Positions 1-8,526 of a stretch of DNA of 64,000 nt are shown here, piece by piece (position 1 is the stretch's first letter; each line of letters starts with the position of its first letter). Below the pieces are notes generated by a model. It did not search any database, was not told the DNA's origin, and saw only the letters and a program-made list of their open reading frames with translations. The translations under genes and the position numbers were made by a program. This stretch comes from Clostridia bacterium (GTDB lineage: Bacteria > Bacillota > Clostridia > Oscillospirales > CAG-272): the NCBI GenBank assembly GCA_017482355.1, contig JAFUNJ010000012.1:1-64000 (forward strand), given 5' to 3'.

Positions 1-94
1 CTCTTAACCCTAAATGGTTTTCTCGCATATCCATTATAACACCTATTTTGAATTCTGCTGAGTGTTTTCTAAATATTTGTCCTTTCTTTGCCAT
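1..94 (-). CDS. IS3-family transposase OrfA, N-terminal fragment (partial)
   Basis: Reading the minus strand from the ATG at 94 gives 31 codons, starting MAKKGQIFRKHSAEFK, which run off the window. This is typical of the N-terminus of IS3-family OrfA proteins (a short basic stretch leading into a helix-turn-helix). A strong Shine-Dalgarno, GGAGGTG, lies about 10 nt upstream. OrfA would bind the IS ends and, by frameshifting with OrfB, form the transposase. The ORF is too short here to tell whether the copy is intact. Confidence 0.7.
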   Translation of the reverse strand, partial: MAKKGQIFRKHSAEFKIGVIMDMRENHLGLR

Positions 95-98
95 AAAA

Positions 99-138
99 AT
101 ATGCACCTCCAAAAGTGTCTAACTTTTGGGGTGCATAT
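99..138 (-). repeat. inverted repeat at the IS end that contains the transposase ribosome binding site
   Basis: Positions 99-116 and 121-138 pair as a stem of about 17 bp with one bulged base and a 4-base loop (GTCT on the plus strand). On the minus strand the downstream arm contains the GGAGGTG ribosome binding site of OrfA. A transcript entering from galT would fold this hairpin and hide the site; a promoter inside the element would not include the upstream arm. Such shielding from outside transcription is known for several insertion sequences; here it is an inference from the sequence. Confidence 0.6.
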
Positions 139-161
139 CATTAAGAGCGTTGTTTTTCTAT

Positions 162-188
162 ATTTTATTCATTTTATTCATTTTATTC
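162..188. repeat. three tandem copies of a 9-bp unit over the galT stop
   Basis: The unit ATTTTATTC occurs three times in a row at 162-170, 171-179 and 180-188. The last copy contains the galT stop codon (183-185) and the two codons before it. It looks like slippage duplication of the galT 3' end, next to the IS end. No terminator hairpin is visible between galT and the IS. Confidence 0.75.
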
Positions 189-1682
189 ATTTACGTTATC
201 AATGAATTTTATAAATGCTTCTCTACCCTCAGGAGTGCATTTATATACGCCTGCGTCAACAAGGCATCCTTCAAACACCTTGCCGGTTTCGTATTCAAGT
301 ATCTCATTCACGTTATCCTTGTTTAGCTCGGGGTGATTCTTTATAACCTCTTCAGCCCAATCGGCGTGAGTTGCAAGAGTAGCTGTTGAACGAAGGTCGT
401 TTCCTAGTATTATAGCGTCGGCAAGCTCAGTCAGCTCTTTCTTCAGACGCGCAGGAAGGACCGCAAGTCCCATAACCTCGATAAGACCTATGTTTTCTTT
501 CTTGATGTGATGATACTCGGGGCGCGGATGATAGACGCCGAGAGGACGGTCAGGTGTCGTTATGTTATTACGAAGCACGAGATCGAGCTCATACTTATCG
601 CCGTTTTTGCGCGCAATAGGAGTGATCGTATTGTGACGCTCGCCGTCGGTATAAGCAAAGATATATGCGTCCTCGTCACTGTAATTGATCCATTTATCAA
701 GGATAACTGCGGCAAGCTCAACGAGGTCATCGGTATTCTCGCTCGAAAGACGAATTACGCTCAGCGGCCATTTAACTATGCCCGCCTTGACGCCTGAAAA
801 ACCATTGAAGCTGATCTCGCGCTCAATGGGAGCGACCGCCATAGCAAAGGTATAATTACCGCCCTGGAAATGGTCATGCGTAAGAATTGAGCCGCCGACT
901 ATCGGCAGATCTGCGTTTGATCCGACAAAATAGTGCGGGAACTGAACGACAAAATCAAGAAGCTTTCTGAACGTCGCCTTATTGATCGCCATAGGTGTAT
1001 GCTCTGAATTGAACACAATACAATGCTCGTTATAATAAACGTAAGGCGAATACTGGAACATCCAGGGAGAATCATTGATCGTCACAGGGATAACTCGATG
1101 ATTCTGTCGTGCAGCTGCGTTAAGACGACCTGCGTAACCCTCATTTTCTTTACAGAGCGCACACTTCGGATAGACGATTCCCGTCGGCTTCATGTTTCTT
1201 GCGGCGGCGATCGCTTTAGGGTCCTTTTCGGGCTTTGAGAGGTTTATGGTAATATCCATCGTGCCGTAATCGGTATCGAGCTTCCAGCGCTTGTCCTTTT
1301 TTATTCTGTCCTGGCGGATATAGTTGCTGTCACAGCTGAGCTTATAATACCAGTCAGTTGCTTCCTTCGGCGACTTCTCATAAAGAGAATTAAACTTAGA
1401 GATGACCTCTGACGGACGCGGCATTACTGCGCCCATAATTTTAGTATCAAAAAGATCGCGGAATACTACGCCGTCTTCTATCATGCCCTTTGCAACTGCA
1501 TAGTCGCACATTACCGAAAGAATTTCGTGGATCTCCTTATCGGGTGCGTTTTCGCTCGACTCGTATTCGTCAAGAGCCAACACTTCAAGGACTCTGTTTG
1601 CGGCATAAACGCGGTCTTCCTTTGCGATTATTCCGTTCTTTTCTGCGTAATTAATAAGTTGAGTTATTGCTTCGTTTATCAT
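183..1682 (-). CDS. galT: UTP--hexose-1-phosphate uridylyltransferase (GalT, class II)
   Basis: This 499-residue protein is a Gram-positive class II GalT, which transfers UMP between UDP-glucose and galactose-1-phosphate in the Leloir pathway in the cytoplasm. The length is normal for the class. Visible family features are the block around residues 215-275 (NDSPWMFQYSPYVYYNEHC, then HDHFQGG, the counterpart of the HxHxQ nucleotidyl-transfer motif) and PRPEYHHIKKENIGLIEVMG near the C-terminus. It starts at ATG 1682 behind a GAGGCGG ribosome binding site and has its own consensus promoter, divergent from the next gene. The matching epimerase galE is 24 kb away (25634) and galactokinase is not in the window, so the Leloir genes are dispersed. 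Confidence 0.95.
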   Translation of the reverse strand: MINEAITQLINYAEKNGIIAKEDRVYAANRVLEVLALDEYESSENAPDKEIHEILSVMCDYAVAKGMIEDGVVFRDLFDTKIMGAVMPRPSEVISKFNSLYEKSPKEATDWYYKLSCDSNYIRQDRIKKDKRWKLDTDYGTMDITINLSKPEKDPKAIAAARNMKPTGIVYPKCALCKENEGYAGRLNAAARQNHRVIPVTINDSPWMFQYSPYVYYNEHCIVFNSEHTPMAINKATFRKLLDFVVQFPHYFVGSNADLPIVGGSILTHDHFQGGNYTFAMAVAPIEREISFNGFSGVKAGIVKWPLSVIRLSSENTDDLVELAAVILDKWINYSDEDAYIFAYTDGERHNTITPIARKNGDKYELDLVLRNNITTPDRPLGVYHPRPEYHHIKKENIGLIEVMGLAVLPARLKKELTELADAIILGNDLRSTATLATHADWAEEVIKNHPELNKDNVNEILEYETGKVFEGCLVDAGVYKCTPEGREAFIKFIDNVNE

Positions 1683-1733
1683 TTTTACCGCCTCGATATA
1701 ATATCTGTCGTTTTATAAAACATGTTTTTGTTA

Positions 1734-1762
1734 ATTATACCACTTTTTGCCGTAAAAATCAA
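1734..1762 (-). promoter_or_regulatory. sigma-A promoter of galT
   Basis: On the minus strand TTGATT (1757-1762) and TATAAT (1734-1739) are separated by 17 bp, about 50 bp upstream of the galT start. Confidence 0.85.
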
Positions 1763-1795
1763 TATTAATAATTGAATTATTGTAGATATTTACGC

Positions 1796-1824
1796 TTGAA
1801 GACCGGCTCTCATTTTGCTATAAT
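1796..1824 (+). promoter_or_regulatory. sigma-A promoter of the SLC13/ArsB-like transporter
   Basis: TTGAAG (1796-1801), 17 bp, TATAAT (1819-1824), followed by AAAGGAG (1838-1844) and the ATG at 1852. It is divergent from the galT promoter with 33 bp between the two -35 boxes, so one bound regulator could affect both. Confidence 0.85.
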
Positions 1825-1851
1825 TTTCGAGGACTAAAAAGGAGTTATATT

Positions 1852-2994
1852 ATGATCGCTCACAAACCTCTGAAAAGAAAACATGACTTTCATAAAATTA
1901 CATATTTCTTAAGGCAAAACACGGTACTGATAGTTGCTTTTATAGCGGCACTTGTTTCCTCCCTTATCGTTCCGCCCGACGAAAAGTATCTTTCGTATCT
2001 CGATTTCAGAACCCTTACTTGCCTTTTCTGCACACTTGCTGTCATCTGCGGACTTCGTAACATAAAATTCTTTACAGTCGTTGCGAGAAAGCTCGTTTCC
2101 CTCTCGGGAAGCACAAGAAAGACAGTAATAGCTCTACTTATGATAACGTTTATCGGTTCAATGCTTATCGCAAACGATATGGCGCTTATCACGTTTCTCC
2201 CTCTCGGCTATATAGCTCTTTCCGAGACCGGTAACAGCAAGTATCTTTGTTATACCTTTATAATGCAGAATATTGCCGCTAATCTCGGTGGAATGGTAAC
2301 TCCCTTCGGAAATCCGCAAAACCTGTTTCTGTATAATAAGTTCAATATTCCGACAGGCGAGTTTACTCTCATAATGCTTCCGCCCTTTCTTCTTTCGATT
2401 GCGCTTATTTTGCTGTCGGTATTTGTTTTCGTCAAGAACGAAAAGCTTACCCTCAACTGCGAGGACGACACAAAGCTACCTGTTAAACGCACCGTAGCTT
2501 ATTTACTACTCTTTGCGTTTTCACTACTCATCGTTTTCCGCATTGTGCCGTTTGTGATCGGACTTATACTCATTCCTGCCGCGATGATAATCCTTGACAG
2601 AAAAGCTCTTAAGGACGTAGATTACGGGCTTCTTTTCACCTTTGTTTTCTTCTTTATATTCGCAGGAAACATGGCGAGGATCGACGCTATAAGCAACATA
2701 TTATCTACACTCATGGAGAAAAACGCACTGGTTTTCAGTTCCCTCTCATGCCAGATCATCAGTAACGTCCCCTCCGCGATCCTGCTTTCCGAATTTACAG
2801 ACAATTACCGTGAGCTTCTTATGGGTGTGAATATCGGAGGAACAGGAACACTGATCGCCTCCCTTGCATCGCTTATAACGTTCAGGCAGTATCAGTCGGT
2901 AGACCCGAAGGGCATAAAAAAATACTTTATAACGTTCTCGCTAATAAACTTTTCATTCTTAGGAATACTAATGATATTCTGTTCGCTGATATAA
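1852..2994 (+). CDS. ion-transporter superfamily permease (citrate transporter-like domain)
   Basis: A 380-residue, very hydrophobic protein with about ten membrane segments, resembling the CitM/ArsB/SLC13 (ion transporter) superfamily. Two features support this: the pattern SMLIANDMALITFLPLG around residue 100, and the re-entrant-loop-like stretch NIAANLGGMVTPFGNPQNL around residue 142, echoed near the C-terminus by SNVPSAILLSEF and NIGGTGTLIASLASLI. The two related loops suit an inverted-repeat transporter. Substrate (citrate, a dicarboxylate, sulfate or another anion) cannot be told from sequence. It is a single-gene unit with its own promoter and ends in a strong bidirectional terminator. 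Confidence 0.75.
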   Translation: MIAHKPLKRKHDFHKITYFLRQNTVLIVAFIAALVSSLIVPPDEKYLSYLDFRTLTCLFCTLAVICGLRNIKFFTVVARKLVSLSGSTRKTVIALLMITFIGSMLIANDMALITFLPLGYIALSETGNSKYLCYTFIMQNIAANLGGMVTPFGNPQNLFLYNKFNIPTGEFTLIMLPPFLLSIALILLSVFVFVKNEKLTLNCEDDTKLPVKRTVAYLLLFAFSLLIVFRIVPFVIGLILIPAAMIILDRKALKDVDYGLLFTFVFFFIFAGNMARIDAISNILSTLMEKNALVFSSLSCQIISNVPSAILLSEFTDNYRELLMGVNIGGTGTLIASLASLITFRQYQSVDPKGIKKYFITFSLINFSFLGILMIFCSLI

Positions 2995-3024
2995 AAATAA
3001 CCGACGGGTATCCGTCGGTTATTT
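2995..3024. terminator. bidirectional terminator between the permease and birA
   Basis: A perfect 13-bp stem, AAATAACCGACGG (2995-3007) and CCGTCGGTTATTT (3012-3024), with a 4-base loop and A/T tracts on both sides. It serves both convergent genes; the birA stop codon (3019-3021) lies inside the stem. Confidence 0.9.
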
Positions 3025-3762
3025 CGTTCTTATGCTAATCTCTCCGCTTCGGAGAGTTTTTTCATTTCCGTCATCTGTTATTACCGTAAGACCGAAGGAG
3101 GAGTCGATTGCGATTGCCCTTGCATCATAGGAATCATTTGCTGTAATGACCTTCACGTTTTTTCCGATAACAGTTGAGAGTGCACGGTATTTGTCGATCA
3201 GATTCGGCAAGGCAATGTTTATATCGAAGTATTCAAGAATCGCCTCAGACAGATCATTACGCTCAGATTCAGAATAGTGATCCGAGATCGCGCCTGCTAT
3301 ATCCCTGATCTCACCGTGAAATCCGCCCTTTGGCGGGGCGATGTTAACGCCGATTCCTACGACTACGCCCTCAATGGTGCCATTATCGGATATAACGCCC
3401 TCAGCGAGTATTCCGCAGACCTTCTTGCCGTTATATATCAGGTCGTTTACCCATTTTATTCCGCATGAAACGCCGTATATTTTCACAATCGCTTCGACAG
3501 CCGAAACACCTGCCGCGGCAGTAACGCGCGTCAGATCAGCGCCGCCGATATCTCTAACCAAAAAGCTCATATACAGCCCGCCGTTGTCGGAATAAAAGCT
3601 TCTTCCAAGACGACCTCTACCGTTTGTTTGACGGTCGGCAATTACTGTATAATAATTAGGCGCACCTTTTTTACATTCATCTTTAAGGAAGGCATTGGTA
3701 GACGGCAGAGTATCAAAACAAACGATCTCAGCTCGTTTTCCGTTCAAATTCAGTTCAGCCAT
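3019..3762 (-). CDS. birA: biotin--[acetyl-CoA-carboxylase] ligase, catalytic domain only
   Basis: At 247 residues this is a class I biotin protein ligase: it makes biotinyl-AMP and attaches biotin to the lysine of biotin carboxyl carrier domains. Family marks are STNAFLK near residue 21, the adenylate-binding GRGRLGR at 48-54, KWVNDLIYNGKKVCGILAE near 104-122 and GIGVNI near 136. The N-terminal winged helix that makes E. coli and B. subtilis BirA repressors of the biotin genes is absent. This is not a truncated call: ATG 3762 has a ribosome binding site (AGGAGGG) and a consensus promoter directly upstream. No biotin synthesis or carboxylase gene is nearby. Confidence 0.95.
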   Translation of the reverse strand: MAELNLNGKRAEIVCFDTLPSTNAFLKDECKKGAPNYYTVIADRQTNGRGRLGRSFYSDNGGLYMSFLVRDIGGADLTRVTAAAGVSAVEAIVKIYGVSCGIKWVNDLIYNGKKVCGILAEGVISDNGTIEGVVVGIGVNIAPPKGGFHGEIRDIAGAISDHYSESERNDLSEAILEYFDINIALPNLIDKYRALSTVIGKNVKVITANDSYDARAIAIDSSFGLTVITDDGNEKTLRSGEISIRTK

Positions 3763-3785
3763 AATTTGCCCTCCTATTCGATATA

Positions 3786-3814
3786 ATTCTATCCTATAAA
3801 CTAAGCTTTGTCAA
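3786..3814 (-). promoter_or_regulatory. sigma-A promoter of birA
   Basis: Minus-strand TTGACA (3809-3814), 17 bp, TAGAAT (3786-3791). Confidence 0.85.
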
Positions 3815-3829
3815 TATTCACCCCGTTTA

Positions 3830-3858
3830 TTGACATCAAAATTAATATGTAGTATAAT
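3830..3858 (+). promoter_or_regulatory. perfect-consensus promoter of the ABC exporter operon
   Basis: TTGACA (3830-3835), 17 bp, TATAAT (3853-3858), then GAGGT and the ATG at 3887. Both hexamers are exact consensus, so expression should be strong unless repressed. Confidence 0.9.
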
Positions 3859-3886
3859 TATTTTAATATAATATGCGAGGTACAAT

Positions 3887-5602
3887 ATGAAATTCATAAT
3901 GAAGTATCTTCGCCCTCACTACACAATGATGACAGTTGGTCTTATTATTAAGATCATAGGAACGCTCGTAGACCTTCTGATTCCTTACATTCTTGAGCAC
4001 ATTATAGATAACGTTGTTCCTACAAAGCAAATCACGAAAGTGGCTCTATTCGGTGGGCTTATGCTCATTTGCGCATTCGTGGGACTGGTGGCAAACATCG
4101 TTGCTAACCGCATGGCGTGTGCGGTAGCACGCGATTCAACAAGGGCGATAAGAAGCGATCTGTTCAAAAAAATATCCTATTTGTCGTCAAAGCAGATAGA
4201 CGAGGTTACGATACCGACGCTTGAAACACGCCTGACTTCCGATACGTATAACGTTCACCATACGATAGGCATGGTTCAGCGTCTCGGCGTCCGTGCGCCA
4301 ATACTTCTCATTGGCGGAATTATTATTACTTATATCATGGAGCCGATGCTTTGTCTCGTTCTCTTAGCAGTCCTTCCGTTTATTACGGCGGCGGTCGTCA
4401 TCGTATCTAAAAAAGGAATACCGCTTTATAAAAAGGTTCAGCAGCGCACCGACGATATGGTCGGCACAGTGCGAGAGAGCGCACAGGGCATACGCGTTAT
4501 AAAGGCACTTTCGCGCGTCGAGCATCAGAACAAGAAGTTCGATGAACGAAACAAGCGTCTGAACGCCGCCGAGCTGAAATCCGGTTATGTCATTTCACTG
4601 ACAACACCTCTTATGAACGCGTTTCTAAATATCGGTATGTCTGCAGTCATACTTGTCGGAGCTCTCAGAGTAAACGGCGGTAAAGCCGAGCCAGGAATGA
4701 TAATCGCCTTTATGTCGTATTTCACTATCATTCTTAACGCGATGCTCAGCATCACGAGAATCTTTACAATGTTTTCTAAGGGTGCCGCATCTGCTGACAG
4801 AATTGCGGAAATATGCGCGATCGAACCCGATATTTCTCATCTGCCCAAGGGCGAACGCGAGAACACCGACGCATTTATCGAATTCCGCGACGTTACCTTC
4901 TCCTATAACGGAACAAGACAGAATCTAAATAACATTTCCTTCACTCTTAAAAAGGGACAAACTCTCGGAATAATCGGTGCGACAGGAAGCGGAAAATCTA
5001 CTCTTATTCAGCTTCTTCTCCGTTTCTATGACCCCGATAACGGAAAGATCCTTGTCGACGGTTACGACGTAAGGTCTCTTACGTCGGAGGAGCTACGCAC
5101 ACGGTTTGGTACTGTTTTGCAGAACGACTTTATTTATGCAGGAACGCTCATTGATAACATATCCTTTGGTCGCGATATTTCCGAGGAAGAGGTAACTACG
5201 GCACTTGACAACGCGTGTGCATCCGAATTCGTCTCTACTCTCGGCGACGGCGTCGATCATTGGATCAATACCAAGGGAACGAATCTCAGCGGCGGTCAGC
5301 GTCAAAGAGTTCTTATTTCAAGAGCCCTTTCCGTTAATCCCGAGATACTCATTCTTGACGATTCGTCAAGCGCCCTCGATTATAAGACCGACGCTACTCT
5401 GCGCTCAAACCTGCGCAAGAATTACGAAAACGCAACTAAGGTCATCGTTGCTCAGCGCGTAAGCTCAATATCGCATGCAGACAGGATCCTCGTCCTCGAT
5501 AACGGACGAGTCGTCGGTGACGGTACTCACGACGAGCTGATATCAAGCTGCGATATCTATCGCGAGATCTCACTTTCACAGATCGGAGGTGAGGCGCAGT
5601 GA
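3887..5602 (+). CDS. heterodimeric ABC exporter, subunit with degenerate ATP site
   Basis: A 571-residue half-exporter: six membrane segments (about residues 15-300), then an ATPase domain (about 335-565). It has a normal Walker A (GATGSGKST) and signature (LSGGQ), but the catalytic glutamate after Walker B is Asp (LILDDSSSALD) and the switch histidine is Gln (VIVAQRVSS). These are the hallmarks of the BmrC/TM287-type partner of asymmetric type IV exporters. It overlaps the next gene by 4 nt (GTGA), so the two are translationally coupled. Substrate (drug, peptide or lipid) is unknown. Confidence 0.9.
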   Translation: MKFIMKYLRPHYTMMTVGLIIKIIGTLVDLLIPYILEHIIDNVVPTKQITKVALFGGLMLICAFVGLVANIVANRMACAVARDSTRAIRSDLFKKISYLSSKQIDEVTIPTLETRLTSDTYNVHHTIGMVQRLGVRAPILLIGGIIITYIMEPMLCLVLLAVLPFITAAVVIVSKKGIPLYKKVQQRTDDMVGTVRESAQGIRVIKALSRVEHQNKKFDERNKRLNAAELKSGYVISLTTPLMNAFLNIGMSAVILVGALRVNGGKAEPGMIIAFMSYFTIILNAMLSITRIFTMFSKGAASADRIAEICAIEPDISHLPKGERENTDAFIEFRDVTFSYNGTRQNLNNISFTLKKGQTLGIIGATGSGKSTLIQLLLRFYDPDNGKILVDGYDVRSLTSEELRTRFGTVLQNDFIYAGTLIDNISFGRDISEEEVTTALDNACASEFVSTLGDGVDHWINTKGTNLSGGQRQRVLISRALSVNPEILILDDSSSALDYKTDATLRSNLRKNYENATKVIVAQRVSSISHADRILVLDNGRVVGDGTHDELISSCDIYREISLSQIGGEAQ

Positions 5603-7374
5603 CTACCAATAACACAAACGTTCAGACAAAGCCCACAATAAAATGGGGCGTTCTGCGCAAGCTTCTTCCCTATCTTTGGGCGCAAAAAGCTTTGCTGATA
5701 CCGTCTATGATACTTGTAGCGATATCAAGCGGACTCACTCTTGCCGGACCTATGCTTTCAGGTGAAGCCATCAAGGAGATTGAGCTTGGAAAAGGAAAGA
5801 TAAATATTGATACGGTTATCTTCTTCTGCGCACTTATGGCGATCTTCTACATCGTGTCGTCGCTTCTTTCGTATATCAACTCGATAATAATGATACGGAT
5901 AAGCAAAAAGATCTCCTTCAATATGAGAAAGCAGGTATTTTCTCATCTGCTTTCCCTACCCGTCAGTTATTTTGACAAAAATCAGACGGGTGATATAGTC
6001 AGCCGCCTTTCCTACGACATCGACACAATAAACACGTCACTCTCGACCGACTTTTTGGCGATCATAACAAGTGCTATTACGATCATCGGTTCATTTATCA
6101 TGATGATCATCGTATCTCCCCCTCTTATTCTCGTCTTTGCGATAACGCTTCCGCTTTCGATATGGTTTATCAAATACCGTTCGCAAAAGGTCAGACCTCT
6201 CTTCAGAAGAAGATCTGCGAAGCTCGGCGAGCTGAACGGTTATGCCGAGGAAATGCTGTCGGGACAGAAAACGATCAAGGCATATAACCGAGAGGAAACT
6301 ATCATTAAACGCTTTGACAGCCGCAACGACGAAGCCGTCAATACGTTCTATGAAGCTGAATATCAAGGCAGTGTTATAGGACCGGGTGTAAACTTCATCA
6401 GCAACCTCTCAATGGCGCTCGTCAGTATGTTCGGTACGATTCTGCTCATATTCGACGGAATTTCGATTTCCGGAATATCTAAATTCATTCAGTACTCAAG
6501 ACGTTTTTCCGGTCCTGTCGGAGAATTTGCCAATATTATTGCAGACCTGCAGTCGGCGACCTCGGCGGCTGAAAGAATATTCCGAGTCCTTGATGAAGCT
6601 CCCGAAAAAACCGATGCGCCGGACGCAGTCACGGTCGCCGACGTAAAGGGCTGTGTTACCTTTAAAGACATAAAATTCGGCTATGAGGAAAACAAGACAG
6701 TCATCAGCGACTTCTCTCTCAATGTCAAGCCGGGCAGTACTGTTGCTATCGTAGGTCCGACGGGCGCAGGTAAGACAACTATTGCTAACCTGCTTATGCG
6801 CTTCTACGATCCGCAATCGGGCGACATTCTGCTCGACGACAAGAGCATATACGATATCACGCGTGATTCTCTGCGCCGTTCCTTTACAATGGTGCTTCAG
6901 GACACATGGCTCTTTGAAGGCACGATACGCGATAATATCGCATTCGGAAACGAAAACGTGACGGACGATGATGTTATAAGAGCCGCAAAGACCGCAGGCA
7001 TTCACGATTACGTTATGTCTCTTAAGGACGGATACGATACCGTTCTTTCCGATGACGGCGTTAACATATCTAAAGGTCAGAAGCAGCTTTTGAACATCTC
7101 CCGTGCGCTTCTTTCCGACGCACCGATTTTGATTCTTGACGAGGCAACGTCAAACGTAGACTCACGCACTGAGCAAATGATACAGAAAGCGATGCTTTCG
7201 CTTATGGTAGGCAGAACGTCCTTTGTAATTGCGCACCGTCTGTCGACGATCAAAAACGCTGACGTTATTCTCGTCATCAGAAACGGACAGATAGCAGAAA
7301 GCGGCAAGCACGACGAGCTTCTCGCTAAAAACGGCGTCTATGCTTCCCTTTACAATTCGCAATTCCAAAACTGA
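5599..7374 (+). CDS. heterodimeric ABC exporter, catalytically competent subunit
   Basis: The 591-residue partner of the preceding gene, starting at GTG 5599 inside the previous stop (4-nt overlap). Six membrane segments are followed by an ATPase domain with Walker A GPTGAGKTT, intact Walker B with Glu (LILDEATSNVD) and intact switch His (FVIAHRLST). Its signature is altered (ISKGQ instead of LSGGQ). The altered signature faces the Asp/Gln site of the partner, so all four deviations fall in one composite ATP site and the other site is fully canonical, as in BmrCD and TM287/288. Confidence 0.9.
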   Translation: MTTNNTNVQTKPTIKWGVLRKLLPYLWAQKALLIPSMILVAISSGLTLAGPMLSGEAIKEIELGKGKINIDTVIFFCALMAIFYIVSSLLSYINSIIMIRISKKISFNMRKQVFSHLLSLPVSYFDKNQTGDIVSRLSYDIDTINTSLSTDFLAIITSAITIIGSFIMMIIVSPPLILVFAITLPLSIWFIKYRSQKVRPLFRRRSAKLGELNGYAEEMLSGQKTIKAYNREETIIKRFDSRNDEAVNTFYEAEYQGSVIGPGVNFISNLSMALVSMFGTILLIFDGISISGISKFIQYSRRFSGPVGEFANIIADLQSATSAAERIFRVLDEAPEKTDAPDAVTVADVKGCVTFKDIKFGYEENKTVISDFSLNVKPGSTVAIVGPTGAGKTTIANLLMRFYDPQSGDILLDDKSIYDITRDSLRRSFTMVLQDTWLFEGTIRDNIAFGNENVTDDDVIRAAKTAGIHDYVMSLKDGYDTVLSDDGVNISKGQKQLLNISRALLSDAPILILDEATSNVDSRTEQMIQKAMLSLMVGRTSFVIAHRLSTIKNADVILVIRNGQIAESGKHDELLAKNGVYASLYNSQFQN

Positions 7375-7406
7375 CCTGAACCTATTACGATCAATGAGGT
7401 GTTGAA

Positions 7407-8486
7407 ATGGAACAGAATGATAAGATCATCTATGATATTGCCGTTGTAGGTGCAGGACCTGCCGGTGCGATATTCGTTAAAGAATTAGCCGAGGCACGGC
7501 CTGATCTTAAAATAGCTCTTATCGACGGACAGTCACCCGATTCGGCAAAGCCATGCGGCGGTCTGCTTGCACCAGATGCGCAAAAGATACTTGCTAAATT
7601 TGATCTTGTCCTCCCTAAAAGCATTCTCGAGGATCCGCAGATATTTGCGGTTCAGACCATAGACGTCGATCAGAAGCTCGTCAGGTACTATCAAAGACAT
7701 TATCTTAATATGGACAGATATGCCTTTGACAGATGGCTTATTTCGCTCGTTCCGTCACACGTTGCACTCATAAAAGGACGGTGCTTGGATATCAAAGGCG
7801 AAGGTGATATTCACGCTGTTTCCGTAAAAACTGCTGACGAAAAGATTCAGCTGAAAACCAAAGCGCTTGTCGGCGCAGACGGTGCCGGATCTATTGTCAG
7901 ACGTACTTTTTTCACACCGATGCGCGTGCAATACGTAGCAATTCAGCAGTGGTTTGAAAATAAGGGACAAAAGCTTCCCTATTATTCCTGTATCTTTGAT
8001 TCCAAAACCAGCGACAGCTGCTCGTGGACTATACACAAGGGCAATTACGTTATATTCGGCGGAGCTTTTGATAAACAAGGATGCCGCGAGGCGTTTGACA
8101 AGCAAAAGGAACGCCTTGAAGGATTTCTTTCTAACTCCTTCGGCGAAGCTGTCAAGACCGAGGCGTGCCTCGTTTCAAGTCCGCGCGGCTTAAAGGATTA
8201 TCGCACGGGAAAAGACAATGTATTTCTGCTCGGCGAAGCCGCGGGATTTATCAGCGCAAGCTCATTTGAAGGACTTAGCAGCGCTATGTTAAGCGGCAAG
8301 CTTCTCGCCGATTCGTTCATCGAGGGAAAAGCTTACAGGGATATACAGAAGCATTACCGCAAAAAAACGCGTTCCCTTCGTACTAAGCTCCGCACCAAAT
8401 CAATCAAAAGGACATTTCTCTGCACACCGTTCACAAGGAAGATCATCATGAAAAGCGGAATACAGAGTATTAAGCCATATAAATAG
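7407..8486 (+). CDS. FAD-dependent oxidoreductase, geranylgeranyl-reductase-like
   Basis: A 359-residue flavoprotein of the p-hydroxybenzoate hydroxylase/geranylgeranyl reductase fold. It shows the N-terminal FAD dinucleotide motif (GAGPAGAIF near residue 15), KPCGGLL near 48 (the loop typical of this group), the GADGAGSIVRR segment near 152 and the C-terminal FAD motif VFLLGEAAGFISASSFEGL near 272. It probably reduces or oxidises a lipid or isoprenoid-like substrate; the true substrate cannot be read from sequence. It follows the ABC exporter by 32 nt with GAGGTG as ribosome binding site, so it is likely in the same operon, and it ends in a strong terminator. Confidence 0.75.
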   Translation: MEQNDKIIYDIAVVGAGPAGAIFVKELAEARPDLKIALIDGQSPDSAKPCGGLLAPDAQKILAKFDLVLPKSILEDPQIFAVQTIDVDQKLVRYYQRHYLNMDRYAFDRWLISLVPSHVALIKGRCLDIKGEGDIHAVSVKTADEKIQLKTKALVGADGAGSIVRRTFFTPMRVQYVAIQQWFENKGQKLPYYSCIFDSKTSDSCSWTIHKGNYVIFGGAFDKQGCREAFDKQKERLEGFLSNSFGEAVKTEACLVSSPRGLKDYRTGKDNVFLLGEAAGFISASSFEGLSSAMLSGKLLADSFIEGKAYRDIQKHYRKKTRSLRTKLRTKSIKRTFLCTPFTRKIIMKSGIQSIKPYK

Positions 8487-8493
8487 AAATGAC

Positions 8494-8523
8494 AAAACGG
8501 CAGAGACGAATCTCTGCCGTTTT
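8494..8523. terminator. bidirectional terminator between oxidoreductase and purine operon
   Basis: AAAACGGCAGAGA (8494-8506) pairs with TCTCTGCCGTTTT (8511-8523) around loop CGAA, with T-tracts on both strands. It ends the plus-strand ABC/oxidoreductase unit and the minus-strand purine operon. Confidence 0.9.
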
Positions 8524-8526
8524 TTA

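Larger units (their letters stand above)
1..140 (-). mobile_element. end of an IS3-family insertion sequence, cut by the window edge
   Basis: The left 140 bases look like the upstream end of an IS3-family element read on the minus strand: a terminal inverted-repeat-like segment, then a good ribosome binding site (GGAGGTG) and the start of a transposase ORF. The exact outer end is not certain; the minus strand begins TGATATGCACC near position 140, which fits the TG...CA termini of IS3 elements. Only the 5' part of the element is in the window, so group, length and target duplication cannot be judged. Confidence 0.7.

Noticed and set aside
162..188. CRISPR-like repeats
   Set aside because: The units are 9 bp with no spacers; they are a simple tandem duplication.
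3019..3762. birA as a truncated gene that lost its helix-turn-helix by a wrong start call
   Set aside because: Ribosome binding site and consensus promoter lie directly upstream of ATG 3762, so the short form is the natural one.
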